Shown piece by piece: positions 18,551 to 28,748 of a stretch of 64,000 bases of DNA. Within the stretch, counting starts at the first letter, position 1; each line of letters opens with the position of its first letter. The stretch is from positions 41,430 to 105,429 of the forward strand of contig NZ_LMUP01000008.1 in the NCBI RefSeq assembly GCF_009765875.1, read 5' to 3'. The notes beneath the pieces were generated by a model. The model was given only the letters and a program-made list of their open reading frames with translations. It made no database searches and was not told where the DNA came from. Source of the DNA: Pedobacter sp. L105 (GTDB taxonomy: Bacteria > Bacteroidota > Bacteroidia > Sphingobacteriales > Sphingobacteriaceae). Made by a program: the position numbers and the translations under genes.

Positions 18551-19270
18551 ATGGCAAAACTATCCGTAAATATCAATAAAATAGCCACGCTACGCAACAG
18601 CCGTGGTGGAAACAACCCAGATCTGGTTAAAGTAGCACTGGATTGTGAGCGCTTTGGTGCACAGGGAATCACTGTACATCCCAGGCCCGATGAACGTCAT
18701 ATCCGTTATCAGGATGTGTTTGACCTGAAAGCTTCAATTTCTACTGAATTTAATATTGAAGGAAACTGCAGGGAGCAAAAATTTGTAGACCTGGTATTGG
18801 CCAATACCCCTGCACAGGTTACACTTGTACCGGATGCTGAAGGGCAGATTACCTCCAATCATGGATGGGATACGATAAAAAATCAGGATTACCTTAAAGA
18901 GATGGTGAGCCTTTTTCAGGATAAAGGGATCAGGGTATCCATTTTTATCGACCCAGTCAGGGAAATGATAGAAGCTGCAAAAACAACTGGTACTGACAGA
19001 ATTGAATTATACACTGAATCTTACGCCGGCCTTTATCCAACTGACCCTGTAAAAGCAATTGCACCTTATATACAGGCCGCACATATTGCCAATAAACTGG
19101 GCCTTGGAATTAATGCAGGGCATGATCTGGACTTGCAGAACCTTAAATATTTTGCACAGAACATCCCTAATTTACTGGAAGTATCCATCGGCCATGCCTT
19201 AATCAGCAGTGCCTTATATATGGGTTTGGAGAATACCATACAGCTCTATCTGAAACAACTTGCAGACTAG
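18551..19270 (+). CDS. pdxJ: Pyridoxine 5'-phosphate synthase
   Basis: 239 residues. It condenses 1-deoxyxylulose 5-phosphate with 3-amino-2-oxopropyl phosphate to make pyridoxine phosphate. The start is fixed by homology: [20 protein letters not shown] matches the family N-terminus. Conserved sites include [13 protein letters not shown] and I-E-L-Y-T-E. It is divergent from the deacetylase gene with only 22 bases between the two start codons. Confidence 0.97.
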   Translation: MAKLSVNINKIATLRNSRGGNNPDLVKVALDCERFGAQGITVHPRPDERHIRYQDVFDLKASISTEFNIEGNCREQKFVDLVLANTPAQVTLVPDAEGQITSNHGWDTIKNQDYLKEMVSLFQDKGIRVSIFIDPVREMIEAAKTTGTDRIELYTESYAGLYPTDPVKAIAPYIQAAHIANKLGLGINAGHDLDLQNLKYFAQNIPNLLEVSIGHALISSALYMGLENTIQLYLKQLAD

Positions 19271-19313
19271 ATTTTGTTAGGGTTAGGATATTCGTTATAA
19301 ACTGAAATTTTAG

Positions 19314-19321
19314 TACCTTTG
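19314..19321 (+). promoter_or_regulatory. -7 element (TACCTTTG) for gcvP
   Basis: A perfect TAnnTTTG match 23 bases before the gcvP ATG. A TTCG at 19291-19294 is at the right distance (19 bases) for a degenerate -33 box. Confidence 0.55.
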
Positions 19322-19344
19322 CGCAACTTTTATTGTTATACTTC

Positions 19345-22230
19345 ATGAGTTTAAATATCCATTACAAAGAAGACTTTAAAGACCGTCATATTGCTCCTGA
19401 TTCGGAGGATACCGACGCCATGTTAAGCACCCTTGGTCTGAGTTCTGTTGATGAGTTAATCCAACAAACCGTACCTCAAAAAATCAGGTTAAAACAGCCA
19501 TTAAATCTGCCGGAAGCAAAATCTGAGAAAGAATATCTGGAAAGCCTTAAACAAACGGCTTCTCTGAATAAGGTTTTCAAATCTTATATCGGACAGGGAT
19601 ATTACGATACCATTACTCCGGGAGTGATTCTTAGGAATGTAATGGAAAACCCGGGATGGTATACACAATATACGCCTTACCAGGCTGAAATTGCACAGGG
19701 CCGTTTACAGGCGCTGTTAAATTTCCAGACCATGGTAATTGACCTAACCGGTATGGAGATTGCAAATGCATCTTTGTTGGATGAAGGTACGGCGGCTGCA
19801 GAAGCGATGTTTATGCAGTACAGCTTACGTAAAAATCAACAGGCTACAAAATTCTTCGTTTCAGAATTACTGTTCCCCCAAACTATAGATATTTTAAAAA
19901 CCCGCGCAAATCCTTTCGGAATTGAGCTGGTTATTGGTGACCACCGTTCACTGGAAGTAACCGAAGAATTTTTTGGTGCTATCGTACAGTATCCGGCAGG
20001 AAATGGTGAAGTATTCGATTATAGTTCATTTGCGGAACAGACGCATGCTAAAAATGTTAAACTAACTGTAGTAGCAGATTTATTAAGTCTTACCCTGCTT
20101 ACTCCTCCGGGAGAATGGGGCGCTGATATTGTGGTAGGTACTACACAGCGTTTTGGCGTACCTATGGGTGCAGGCGGACCACATGCTGCTTTTTTTGCGA
20201 CAAAAGACGAATACAAACGTTCTATTCCGGGAAGGATTATTGGCGTTACTATCGATAGCCATAACAACTATGCTTTAAGGATGGCTTTACAGACCAGGGA
20301 ACAACATATCCGCAGGGATAAAGCAACTTCCAATATCTGTACAGCACAAGCACTATTGGCTATCATGGCTGGTTTCTATGCCGTATATCATGGCCCTAAA
20401 GGATTAAAACTGATTGCAGAAAGAACACATGGTTTGGCTATTGCCCTTTCTCAGTCGTTAAATAAAATAGGTTACCAGACTTTAACTGACGTTTACTTTG
20501 ATACCATTCAGGTGGAACTGGGCAGCTTAAAGGATTCTATCCACAAAGAGTGCATAGATAATGAGATCAACCTGAATTATAAAGGAACAGTTGCAACGAT
20601 CGCACTGGATGAAACAACATCTATTAACGATATTAAACTGCTCAACAAAATATTTTCTAAAGTAAAAGCCATCTCTGCTGACAGTGTGGAACTTGCTGAA
20701 GAAAATAATATTGAGACTGTTATCCCCGCATCTTTACAGCGTACGTCAGCTTATTTGACGCATCCCCTGTTTAACTCGCACCATTCAGAACATGAGATGC
20801 TGCGTTATATCAAATCGCTGGAAGCAAAAGACCTTTCTCTTTGCCATTCTATGATTGCCCTGGGTTCATGTACCATGAAACTAAATGCAACCACTGAGAT
20901 GATCCCGGTTACCTGGGCAGAATTTAGTAAAATCCATCCGTTTGCCCCGGCAGATCAGGTGGCAGGTTATTACACTGTTTTTAACGAACTGGACAAATGG
21001 TTAAGTGAGATCACTGGTTTTGCAGCAATGAGTTTACAGCCTAATGCAGGTGCTCAGGGTGAATACGCAGGATTAATGGTGATCAGGGCTTACCATCAGG
21101 ACCGTGGCGATTATCAGCGTAACATTGCTTTGATCCCATCTTCTGCACACGGTACCAACCCTGCTTCTGCAGCGATGGCCGGTATGAAGATTGTAATTGT
21201 GAAATGTGATGATCAGGGTAATATTGATGTAGCTGATTTAAAAGCAAAAGCAGAAGAACATTCCGCTAACCTTTCCTGCTTCATGGTTACTTATCCTTCT
21301 ACACACGGTGTATTTGAAGAAAGCATCATTGAAATCTGCGAAGTGATACATGCACATGGCGGACAAGTATATATGGATGGTGCTAACATGAATGCCCAGG
21401 TAGGCTTAACAAGTCCTGCAAATATTGGTGCTGACGTATGTCACCTGAACTTACACAAGACCTTCTGTATTCCGCATGGCGGAGGAGGTCCGGGTATGGG
21501 TCCGATTGGTGTTGGCGCACACCTGGTTAAATATTTACCAGGACATGCTGTTGTAGACATCAACAATGAAAAATCTATTCATGCCGTGTCTTCGGCACCA
21601 TGGGGTTCAGCCTCTATACTGATCATTTCTCATGCTTACATTGCAATGATGGGTGGAGAAGGATTAAAAAAAGCTACTGAATACGCAATTTTAAATGCGA
21701 ACTATATGAAAGCACGCCTGGAAAAACATTATCCGGTGTTGTATTCAGGAAGCCAGGGACGTTGTGCACACGAAATGATCCTGGATTGCAGGGAATTCAA
21801 AAACTTCGGTATTGAAGTAGTTGATATTGCAAAAAGGTTGATGGATTATGGATTCCATGCACCAACAGTATCTTTCCCTGTAGCAGGTACCTTAATGGTT
21901 GAGCCAACAGAAAGCGAGCCTAAACATGAACTGGATCGTTTCTGCGATGCGCTGATCGCGATCAGAAATGAGATCAGCCAGGTACAGAACGGTTCACTGG
22001 ATAAAACGGATAACCCTTTGAAGAATGCACCTCATACTGCTGCAACAGTAACAGGAGACGAGTGGTCGCATACCTATAGTAGAAAAACCGCAGCATTTCC
22101 ACTGGCTTATGTGGCAGAACATAAATTCTGGCCGTCTGTTGGAAGAGTTAATGATTCATTCGGTGACAGGTCGTTGGTTTGTGCCTGCCCGCCGATAGAA
22201 AGTTACATGGAAGAAGAAGCAACTGTATAA
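19345..22230 (+). CDS. gcvP: Glycine dehydrogenase (decarboxylating), P-protein of the glycine cleavage system
   Basis: 961 residues from the ATG at 19345 ([16 protein letters not shown]); an upstream TTG adds four residues that homologs lack. It is the single-chain form with both halves. The PLP lysine lies in [16 protein letters not shown]. It decarboxylates glycine and passes the aminomethyl group to the H-protein lipoyl arm. The other cleavage genes are not in the window. A terminator follows. Confidence 0.98.
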   Translation: MSLNIHYKEDFKDRHIAPDSEDTDAMLSTLGLSSVDELIQQTVPQKIRLKQPLNLPEAKSEKEYLESLKQTASLNKVFKSYIGQGYYDTITPGVILRNVMENPGWYTQYTPYQAEIAQGRLQALLNFQTMVIDLTGMEIANASLLDEGTAAAEAMFMQYSLRKNQQATKFFVSELLFPQTIDILKTRANPFGIELVIGDHRSLEVTEEFFGAIVQYPAGNGEVFDYSSFAEQTHAKNVKLTVVADLLSLTLLTPPGEWGADIVVGTTQRFGVPMGAGGPHAAFFATKDEYKRSIPGRIIGVTIDSHNNYALRMALQTREQHIRRDKATSNICTAQALLAIMAGFYAVYHGPKGLKLIAERTHGLAIALSQSLNKIGYQTLTDVYFDTIQVELGSLKDSIHKECIDNEINLNYKGTVATIALDETTSINDIKLLNKIFSKVKAISADSVELAEENNIETVIPASLQRTSAYLTHPLFNSHHSEHEMLRYIKSLEAKDLSLCHSMIALGSCTMKLNATTEMIPVTWAEFSKIHPFAPADQVAGYYTVFNELDKWLSEITGFAAMSLQPNAGAQGEYAGLMVIRAYHQDRGDYQRNIALIPSSAHGTNPASAAMAGMKIVIVKCDDQGNIDVADLKAKAEEHSANLSCFMVTYPSTHGVFEESIIEICEVIHAHGGQVYMDGANMNAQVGLTSPANIGADVCHLNLHKTFCIPHGGGGPGMGPIGVGAHLVKYLPGHAVVDINNEKSIHAVSSAPWGSASILIISHAYIAMMGGEGLKKATEYAILNANYMKARLEKHYPVLYSGSQGRCAHEMILDCREFKNFGIEVVDIAKRLMDYGFHAPTVSFPVAGTLMVEPTESEPKHELDRFCDALIAIRNEISQVQNGSLDKTDNPLKNAPHTAATVTGDEWSHTYSRKTAAFPLAYVAEHKFWPSVGRVNDSFGDRSLVCACPPIESYMEEEATV

Positions 22231-22298
22231 TAAACAGTTGTAAGATTTTTTTGATACAATTTATATGATCAAAAAATAAAATAATCTCCATTTTACAT

Positions 22299-22335
22299 AA
22301 AAAGAGGGCCATTAATATATAGTGGTCCTCTTTTT
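22299..22335 (+). terminator. Intrinsic terminator after gcvP
   Basis: Stem 22299-22310 with 22324-22335 (12 pairs, one G-T); the right arm ends in a run of five T. Confidence 0.82.
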
Positions 22336-22416
22336 GTTAATGTTATAATGATAATTAACTTTACACTTCTTTTTCTTATCTTTATCTAATACCCCAATTT
22401 ATTAACTTCAAATCCG

Positions 22417-22830
22417 ATGAACGAAAAAATTAATCTACTGGTAATTGACGATGATGATATCAATATTTTCATTATTAAAAAAATTGTAGAAAAAACAGGA
22501 TATGAAGCTAAAATGATTGCTAAAACTAATGGGCAGCTGGCAATCGATTACCTGAATGAATTACTTCAGACACAGCAGCCTTTTCCACAGCTCATCTTGA
22601 TAGATATTAACATGCCTGTTTTAAATGGGTGGGAGTTTTTGGAAGCTTATGAGAAAATGGGTATAGAAAAAAATGTAGATATGTACATGCTGTCATCTTC
22701 TGTGTATGAAAATGATATTGAAAAAGCAAAAACCTATAAAACAGTAAAAGGGTTTATTTCTAAACCCCTTTCTATTGAACGTTTGATCGAATTGTTTGAA
22801 GGTAAAAATATAGAACCTATAAAATCTTAA
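22417..22830 (+). CDS. Single-domain response regulator (receiver only)
   Basis: 137 residues, one receiver domain. The acidic pocket is D-D-D-D (11-14), the phospho-acceptor Asp63 lies in L-I-D-I-N-M-P-V-L-N-G, and the conserved Lys in F-I-S-K-P-L. There is no output domain, so it probably passes phosphate in a relay or acts by protein contact. No kinase gene is adjacent. Its 3' end overlaps the convergent MBL-fold gene by 14 bases. Confidence 0.92.
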   Translation: MNEKINLLVIDDDDINIFIIKKIVEKTGYEAKMIAKTNGQLAIDYLNELLQTQQPFPQLILIDINMPVLNGWEFLEAYEKMGIEKNVDMYMLSSSVYENDIEKAKTYKTVKGFISKPLSIERLIELFEGKNIEPIKS

Positions 22831-23584
22831 ACTGCCCTTCAGGATTCAGTTCTATAAATCCAGTAGCTTTTGTTTTTCCATGGTAAAACAGGCAGTTCCA
22901 GTTTTCTGCAGCTGCTCTCTTACCAAATTCCTCTCTCAATTCCATTGCTTTACGGCCATCATAATCATACTTGGCGATGAACTTCCTAAGTAGCTCTTCA
23001 GGTTCGGGCAAAACATCCCCTCCAAAGAAAACTTTGTCTTTTCCATCATCTAATAACCAGGCCTGATGCCATGGCGTATGGGCACCCGTAAGCTCATGCT
23101 TAATTTGCGGTGTAAAAAAACCGGTATCATCAACGAAAGTTAATTGTGCATTTCGCTGTAAAAAGTCAAAGATTTCTGTTCTGTAAGAAGAAGAACTGTT
23201 GGCAAATGCCCCTTCCCACTCCCCGCGTTGGATCACATAAGTAGCATTTGGAAAACTCAGTTCCATCCCATTGTTCTCTTTATGCACCATTCCACCTGAA
23301 TGGTCAAAATGTAAATGGGACATGAGTACATAATCAACATCTTCGGGATTAAACCCTGCTTTTCTGATGTTCTCATGCAGGATCAATTCACCATTGGTAT
23401 TACTATAGCCTAAGCCGGTATCCAGCAATAAAAGCTGATCATCCAGTTTAACCAGGAAAGGCTGAACATGTATAAATAAAGATCCGGGTCTGTCTTTCGG
23501 GTTATCTGTCTGAGGATTGAAAGGAACAAACTTTTTATCGGCAGCTACAGAATAAGACCCTTCATATAAAGTGAAAACTTGCAA
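22817..23584 (-). CDS. MBL-fold metallo-hydrolase
   Basis: 255 residues with the zinc motif H-L-H-F-D-H-S-G-G, further ligands in L-T-G-A-H-T-P-W-H and F-F-G-G-D-V-L, and a last His in F-Y-H-G-K-T. Overall it resembles the lactonase/AHL-lactonase-like branch. No signal peptide is seen, so it is cytosolic. The substrate cannot be read. A minus-strand TATCTTTG lies about 50 bases before its ATG. Confidence 0.85.
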   Translation of the reverse strand: MQVFTLYEGSYSVAADKKFVPFNPQTDNPKDRPGSLFIHVQPFLVKLDDQLLLLDTGLGYSNTNGELILHENIRKAGFNPEDVDYVLMSHLHFDHSGGMVHKENNGMELSFPNATYVIQRGEWEGAFANSSSSYRTEIFDFLQRNAQLTFVDDTGFFTPQIKHELTGAHTPWHQAWLLDDGKDKVFFGGDVLPEPEELLRKFIAKYDYDGRKAMELREEFGKRAAAENWNCLFYHGKTKATGFIELNPEGQFKIL

Positions 23585-23636
23585 TGGCGTAGGTGTTAGT
23601 CAAAAGAATAATTAATGATATATTTACAATCAATTG

Positions 23637-23644
23637 CAAAGATA
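23637..23644 (-). promoter_or_regulatory. -7 element (TATCTTTG) for the MBL-fold gene
   Basis: A TAnnTTTG match on the minus strand, about 53 bases upstream of the ATG at 23584. No clear TTTG partner is present. Confidence 0.4.
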
Positions 23645-23696
23645 TGGAACCTGCATGATATGCAGGCTTCATTACCAATAATAACAACACGAGTAC

Positions 23697-25400
23697 ATGG
23701 AGAAAAGATGGGTGCAGGCAGCAGGGGCTGATCAGAAGACCATAAACCTGCTTGCACAGGAACTAAATATAGACCAAAGCTTAGCGGGAATTTTAGCACA
23801 AAGAGGAATTACTTCTTTTCAGGAAGCAAAAGATTTCTTCAGGCCGCAATTGTCGCAGTTGCATGATCCTTTCCTGATGAAAGATATGGATAAAGCCATA
23901 AACAGGATTGATACCGCATTAGCTGCAGGCGAAAAAATATTGATATACGGAGATTACGATGTGGATGGCACTACTTCTGTAGCGCTGGCATTCAGCTTTT
24001 TCAGTCAGTTTACCCCACATATTGAATATTATATACCAGACAGGCACAAGGAAGGATATGGAATTTCTACAGCAGGGATTGACTATGCAAAGGATAAAGG
24101 AATTACTTTAATTATCGCACTGGATTGCGGTATTAAATCTAATGATAAGATCAGCTATGCCAATTCCCTGAAGATAGATTTTATTATCTGTGACCATCAC
24201 CTGCCGGGTGATGAATTACCGGAAGCCGTGGCCGTACTCGATCCAAAGCGCAACGATTGTTCTTACCCTTTTAAAGAACTCGCAGGATGTGGCATAGGCT
24301 TTAAGCTTGCCCAGGCCTATTGCATTCAGCATCATTTGCCTGCAGAAAACTATGAGCAGTACCTGGATATGGTGATGGTTTCCATTGCTGCAGACATTGT
24401 ACCTATCGTAGATGAAAACCGCACGCTCGCCTATTTTGGCCTGATCAAATTGAACGAAAAACCCTGTACCGGCCTCAAAGCATTAATGGACAGTTGCGGT
24501 AAAAATAAAGATTTTACGATTACCGATGTTGTTTTTACACTGGCCCCAAGAATCAATGCTGCCGGACGTATGGACCATGGCAACCAGGCTGTTAAAATGT
24601 TATTGTGCACCGAAGATGAGCTGGCAAAAGAACAAAGTCTGTTTATTAATATCCAAAACTCTGACCGTAAAACATCAGATCAGAACATTACGGCAGAAGC
24701 CCTGGCACTGATTGATGAATCGGAGATCCTGATCAATAAAAAGACTACCGTGGTGTACAATGAAAGCTGGAATAAAGGTGTTATTGGAATTGTAGCATCG
24801 CGGCTGACGGAAAAGTATTACAGGCCTACTATTGTGCTTACCCTTTCCAACGGCCTCCTTACCGGATCTGCACGTTCCGTACCAGGTTATGATCTCTATG
24901 AGGCCTTATTGAGCTGCGCAGATCTATTGGAACAGTTTGGCGGACACAAATTTGCAGCAGGGCTGACGATGAAACAGGAAAACATCGAAGCCTTTTCTGA
25001 GCGTTTTGAACAGGTAGTTTCTGCTACAATTACAGAAGATCTGCTCTGTCCTGAAATTTTTATTGACAGTGAAATTGCCTTGTCACAGATTGACGGGAAG
25101 TTTCAGCGTATTATTGCACAGATGGCACCCTTCGGACCAATGAACCCGGCCCCGGTTTTTGTGAGTAAAGAGGTCGTTTATGTAGGCAATCCATACGTTG
25201 TTGGGACAAAACATTTAAAGTTGAGTATTAAACAACAAAATTCAGCTATTTTTGAGGCCATTGGATTTGGTCTCGCAGAATTTGAAAATCTTTTGCAACC
25301 TAATGTTCCTTTCTCTGTTTGTTACACAATAGAAGAAAATGTATGGAAGGAGCAAAAGCGTTTACAATTGAACATTAAAGCGATAAAAATTCACAATTAA
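23697..25400 (+). CDS. recJ: Single-stranded-DNA-specific exonuclease
   Basis: 567 residues, normal length. DHH-family manganese motifs are D-Y-D-V-D-G-T (86-92), C-D-H-H-L-P-G (165-171) and a DHHA1 G-G-H-K-F-A-A-G. It degrades ssDNA 5' to 3' in recombination and mismatch repair. It is followed after 7 bases by lptB and then the GH3-like gene, so the three are likely one transcript. Confidence 0.96.
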   Translation: MEKRWVQAAGADQKTINLLAQELNIDQSLAGILAQRGITSFQEAKDFFRPQLSQLHDPFLMKDMDKAINRIDTALAAGEKILIYGDYDVDGTTSVALAFSFFSQFTPHIEYYIPDRHKEGYGISTAGIDYAKDKGITLIIALDCGIKSNDKISYANSLKIDFIICDHHLPGDELPEAVAVLDPKRNDCSYPFKELAGCGIGFKLAQAYCIQHHLPAENYEQYLDMVMVSIAADIVPIVDENRTLAYFGLIKLNEKPCTGLKALMDSCGKNKDFTITDVVFTLAPRINAAGRMDHGNQAVKMLLCTEDELAKEQSLFINIQNSDRKTSDQNITAEALALIDESEILINKKTTVVYNESWNKGVIGIVASRLTEKYYRPTIVLTLSNGLLTGSARSVPGYDLYEALLSCADLLEQFGGHKFAAGLTMKQENIEAFSERFEQVVSATITEDLLCPEIFIDSEIALSQIDGKFQRIIAQMAPFGPMNPAPVFVSKEVVYVGNPYVVGTKHLKLSIKQQNSAIFEAIGFGLAEFENLLQPNVPFSVCYTIEENVWKEQKRLQLNIKAIKIHN

Positions 25401-25407
25401 CCACACA

Positions 25408-26142
25408 ATGATATTAAGAGCTGATAATCTTATAAAAAAATATAAACAACGGACGGTAGTGAACGATGTTTCATTCAGTGTAAGCCAGGGTGAAATTGTA
25501 GGTTTACTTGGCCCGAACGGAGCAGGAAAAACAACCTCTTTTTATATGATTGTAGGGCTCATTAAACCCAATGAGGGCAATATTTTCCTGGATGACGTTG
25601 ATATCACGAAGGATGCAATGTACCGCCGGGCGCAGAAGGGGATCGGCTATCTTGCACAGGAAGCTTCTGTATTCAGAAAGTTATCCGTAGAAGATAATAT
25701 ATTGTCTATCTTAGAGATGACTACGATGACCAAGGATGAACGAAATGAAAAGCTGGAAGAGTTAATTGACGAATTTAGTTTGCATAAAGTAAGAAGAAAC
25801 AGGGGCGACTTATTGTCGGGCGGCGAGCGGCGCAGAACCGAAATTGCGAGAGCATTAGCAGCCAGTCCTAATTTCATCTTGCTGGATGAACCCTTTGCAG
25901 GAGTAGATCCGATTGCTGTAGAGGAAATCCAGACCATAGTTGCAAAGCTTAGAAATAAAAATATAGGGATACTGATTACAGATCATAATGTTCAGGAAAC
26001 ACTTTCCATCACAGACAGGGCATATCTGCTGTTTGAAGGTAAGATCCTCGAATCAGGAACCCCCGAAGTGCTTGCAGCCAATGAAATGGTAAGAAAGGTA
26101 TATTTAGGATCAAACTTCGTACTTCGCAGTAAAAACTTATAA
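25408..26142 (+). CDS. lptB: LPS export ABC transporter ATP-binding protein
   Basis: 244 residues. Walker A is G-P-N-G-A-G-K-T-T, the signature [15 protein letters not shown] is the LptB type, Walker B is [13 protein letters not shown], and the H-loop is I-T-D-H-N-V. It powers LptFG extraction of lipopolysaccharide from the inner membrane. It lies 7 bases after recJ. Confidence 0.96.
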   Translation: MILRADNLIKKYKQRTVVNDVSFSVSQGEIVGLLGPNGAGKTTSFYMIVGLIKPNEGNIFLDDVDITKDAMYRRAQKGIGYLAQEASVFRKLSVEDNILSILEMTTMTKDERNEKLEELIDEFSLHKVRRNRGDLLSGGERRRTEIARALAASPNFILLDEPFAGVDPIAVEEIQTIVAKLRNKNIGILITDHNVQETLSITDRAYLLFEGKILESGTPEVLAANEMVRKVYLGSNFVLRSKNL

Positions 26143-26159
26143 ATCTATACTAACCAAAT

Positions 26160-27707
26160 ATGGCAATCGTAAATTCAATTTTTTCCTGGTATATGAAAAA
26201 GCGCGTCCACCAGATAGAGCTTTTCATGAAATACCCGATAGATGTCCAGGAAGAATGGTTCCATACCCTGATCTCAAGTGCTGAAAACACGGAATGGGGG
26301 AAGTTGTATGATTATAAGTCCATCGAAACTTCTAAACAGTATAAGGAACGCGTTCCGCTTCAGAACTACGATTCCCTTAAACCCTATATCGAGCGTATGC
26401 TCAAAGGCGAACAGAACATTCTCTGGCCTTCAGAAATTAAGTGGTTTGCTAAATCGTCAGGTACAACCAGCGACCGGAGTAAATTTATCCCTGTATCTCC
26501 TGAAGCTTTGGAAGAGTGCCATTTTAAAGGCGGAAAGGATATGATTTCTATCTTCTGTAACAACAAGCCCGGTAACCAGATATTAACCGGCAAGGCGCTG
26601 GTACTTGGAGGAAGTCACCAGATCAATCAGTTAAATGAAGCTTCTTATTACGGAGACCTGTCTGCTGTGCTGATAAAGAACCTTCCGATGTGGGCAGAAT
26701 ACTACCGCACACCCAATATATCCATTGCGCTGATGGATGATTACGAACAGAAAATGGATAAAATGGCGGAAGCCACCATTAAAGAAAACGTAACCAATAT
26801 ATCAGGCGTACCTACCTGGACCATTGTTCTTGCAAAAAAAATACTGGAAATTACCGGCAAAAAGAACCTGCTTGAAGTGTGGCCAAACCTGGAATTGTAC
26901 TTCCATGGTGCGGTAAATTTTGGCCCCTACAGAGAGCAATTTAAAGAATTGATCCCATTTGATGACATGTATTATCTGGAAACCTATAATGCCTCTGAGG
27001 GCTTCTTTGGCATACAGGATCAGGTTAAATCTGAAGAAATGTTGCTGATGCTGGATTACGGAATTTATTACGAATTTATACCTCTTGATCAGCTTTGCGA
27101 AGATAACCCGATAACACTCTGCCTGGGAGAAGTAGAACTAAATAAAAATTATGCAATTGTCATTTCTACTAATGCAGGACTATGGCGTTATGTAATAGGA
27201 GATACAGTACAATTTACCTCCCTTTCTCCTTACAGGATAAAAATTACCGGCCGTACCAAACATTTTATCAATGCTTTTGGAGAGGAAGTGATTATTGATA
27301 ATGCAGAGCAGGCAATCAGTAAAGCATGCAGGGAAACAGGTGCCGCATTCAAAGATTATACTGCCTGCCCTATTTACTTTAAAGGAGATAAAGCCGGGGG
27401 CCATGAATGGATCATCGAATTTGATCAGCAACCTGATGATTTTGAAAAATTTGTTGACATTCTGGATCAGACCCTGCGTGATATCAATTCCGATTATGAT
27501 GCCAAGCGTTTTAACAACATGGCACTTTGCAGGCCTATGGTTCATAATGCACCATATAACACTTTTTATAACTGGTTAAAATCAAAAGGTAAATTGGGAG
27601 GACAGCATAAGGTACCAAGATTAGCCAATGAGAGAAAATATGTTGATGAAATTTTACCGATGATACAACCTCAGGTCAATGTTACTACCATGGCCGGAAA
27701 AATGTAG
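26160..27707 (+). CDS. GH3 auxin-responsive-promoter-like acyl-acid amido synthetase
   Basis: 515 residues, full length for bacterial GH3-like enzymes of the ANL adenylate-forming superfamily. The ATP loop S-S-G-T-T-S-D-R-S-K-F and a later segment L-E-T-Y-N-A-S-E-G-F-F-G are clear, as is the hinge and C-terminal region (I-K-I-T-G-R-T-K-H-F-I-N-A-F-G-E-E). Plant relatives join amino acids to acyl acids; the bacterial substrate is unknown. It is the last gene of the recJ-lptB group (17-base gap). Confidence 0.92.
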   Translation: MAIVNSIFSWYMKKRVHQIELFMKYPIDVQEEWFHTLISSAENTEWGKLYDYKSIETSKQYKERVPLQNYDSLKPYIERMLKGEQNILWPSEIKWFAKSSGTTSDRSKFIPVSPEALEECHFKGGKDMISIFCNNKPGNQILTGKALVLGGSHQINQLNEASYYGDLSAVLIKNLPMWAEYYRTPNISIALMDDYEQKMDKMAEATIKENVTNISGVPTWTIVLAKKILEITGKKNLLEVWPNLELYFHGAVNFGPYREQFKELIPFDDMYYLETYNASEGFFGIQDQVKSEEMLLMLDYGIYYEFIPLDQLCEDNPITLCLGEVELNKNYAIVISTNAGLWRYVIGDTVQFTSLSPYRIKITGRTKHFINAFGEEVIIDNAEQAISKACRETGAAFKDYTACPIYFKGDKAGGHEWIIEFDQQPDDFEKFVDILDQTLRDINSDYDAKRFNNMALCRPMVHNAPYNTFYNWLKSKGKLGGQHKVPRLANERKYVDEILPMIQPQVNVTTMAGKM

Positions 27708-28073
27708 TTTATACTAAACGACTGTATAGCTTTTGATGCGCCATTTTACTGTATATACAATATATGTTATATCTTAAACATACACAAAAGCCCCAGAAGA
27801 AAATTAAGACCCTGATAATGTAGTATTTATATAGTAACCCTACCCTATATCTGAGATATAAGAAACTTGATAAATCCGAAGCAAAATTTAATTAAACTCA
27901 TATTTTAAATTAATGAATAAAAGTATTGATGGAAAAACCATCATTTCTTGCATTTAATCACAACTATTCTGTAAAAGCTATATTTTAACAACAATCAATC
28001 CAATTTTTTGTTTAATCGTATAAAAGTAGTTACAGAAAAATAATTTGAATCAGTTCCAAGCAAATAGAGATTA
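27708..28073. other. AT-rich intergenic stretch
   Basis: 366 bases with no credible open frame. No strong terminator hairpin or full promoter was seen. It separates the recJ-lptB-GH3 operon from the signalling genes. Confidence 0.6.
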
Positions 28074-28748
28074 ATGATACCTTCCGAAAATCAGCTACAG
28101 ACTATTCCCGACAATGAAGAGAATAGATTAAAAAAGATATATCAGTATGAAATTATAGATACTCCTTCGGAGACCGATTTCGACACTATCGCCTTGCTGG
28201 CAGCAGAGATATTTGCAACAAAATATGCTGGTATCTGCTTTATAGATAAGGAACATGTCTTTTTCAAAACTAATCTGAACACGATGGAAAGTCCTCAGCT
28301 ATCAAGGGAAAATACTTTATATGAGCAAGTGGTCCTTAAAAAAGAACCACTGGTAATTTATGAACCTTTAGCACAACACAATATTAAATTTTTCGCAGCG
28401 GCCCCTATCGTTACTGCAGATGCTTTTATCCTTGGAGCAGTTTATGTCACTGATCCAAATCCGCAACCTCAAGTAAGCGGCAGCCAATTAAGAATGCTTC
28501 ATCTTTTATCAGAGTTGGTTATGGATAAACTGGAATCCAGGCTGCAGGACAAAAAATTGGTACAGGCACACCACGAACGTTTCCATCGTTTATCGCATGA
28601 TATAAAAAATCCTGTTACTTCTATTTCTCTATATGCCCAGTTGTTAGGCAGCCGGGAAATGAGCAGGGAGAAAGTATTTTCCATGGCTGAGAAAATAGAA
28701 AAATCATGCCGGGGCATTGAAAAGAACCTTCATGAATTAACACATTAA
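28074..28748 (+). CDS. GAF-domain protein with HisKA dimerisation segment but no ATPase domain
   Basis: 224 residues. A GAF domain (about 20-150) is followed by a helical region with H175 in L-S-H-D-I-K-N-P, the phospho-acceptor box of HisKA kinases. The protein ends 50 residues later at H-E-L-T-H, where a HATPase domain would normally start. The stop codon overlaps the convergent receiver/TrxR-like gene by 4 bases, so the end looks natural. It may accept phosphate from another kinase or act as a decoy dimer partner. A second gene of similar plan is at the right end of the window. Confidence 0.8.
   Translation: MIPSENQLQTIPDNEENRLKKIYQYEIIDTPSETDFDTIALLAAEIFATKYAGICFIDKEHVFFKTNLNTMESPQLSRENTLYEQVVLKKEPLVIYEPLAQHNIKFFAAAPIVTADAFILGAVYVTDPNPQPQVSGSQLRMLHLLSELVMDKLESRLQDKKLVQAHHERFHRLSHDIKNPVTSISLYAQLLGSREMSREKVFSMAEKIEKSCRGIEKNLHELTH

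Noticed and set aside
19271..19344. A glycine riboswitch before gcvP
   Set aside because: The leader is only about 20 bases after the -7 box, too short for a riboswitch, and no conserved core was seen.
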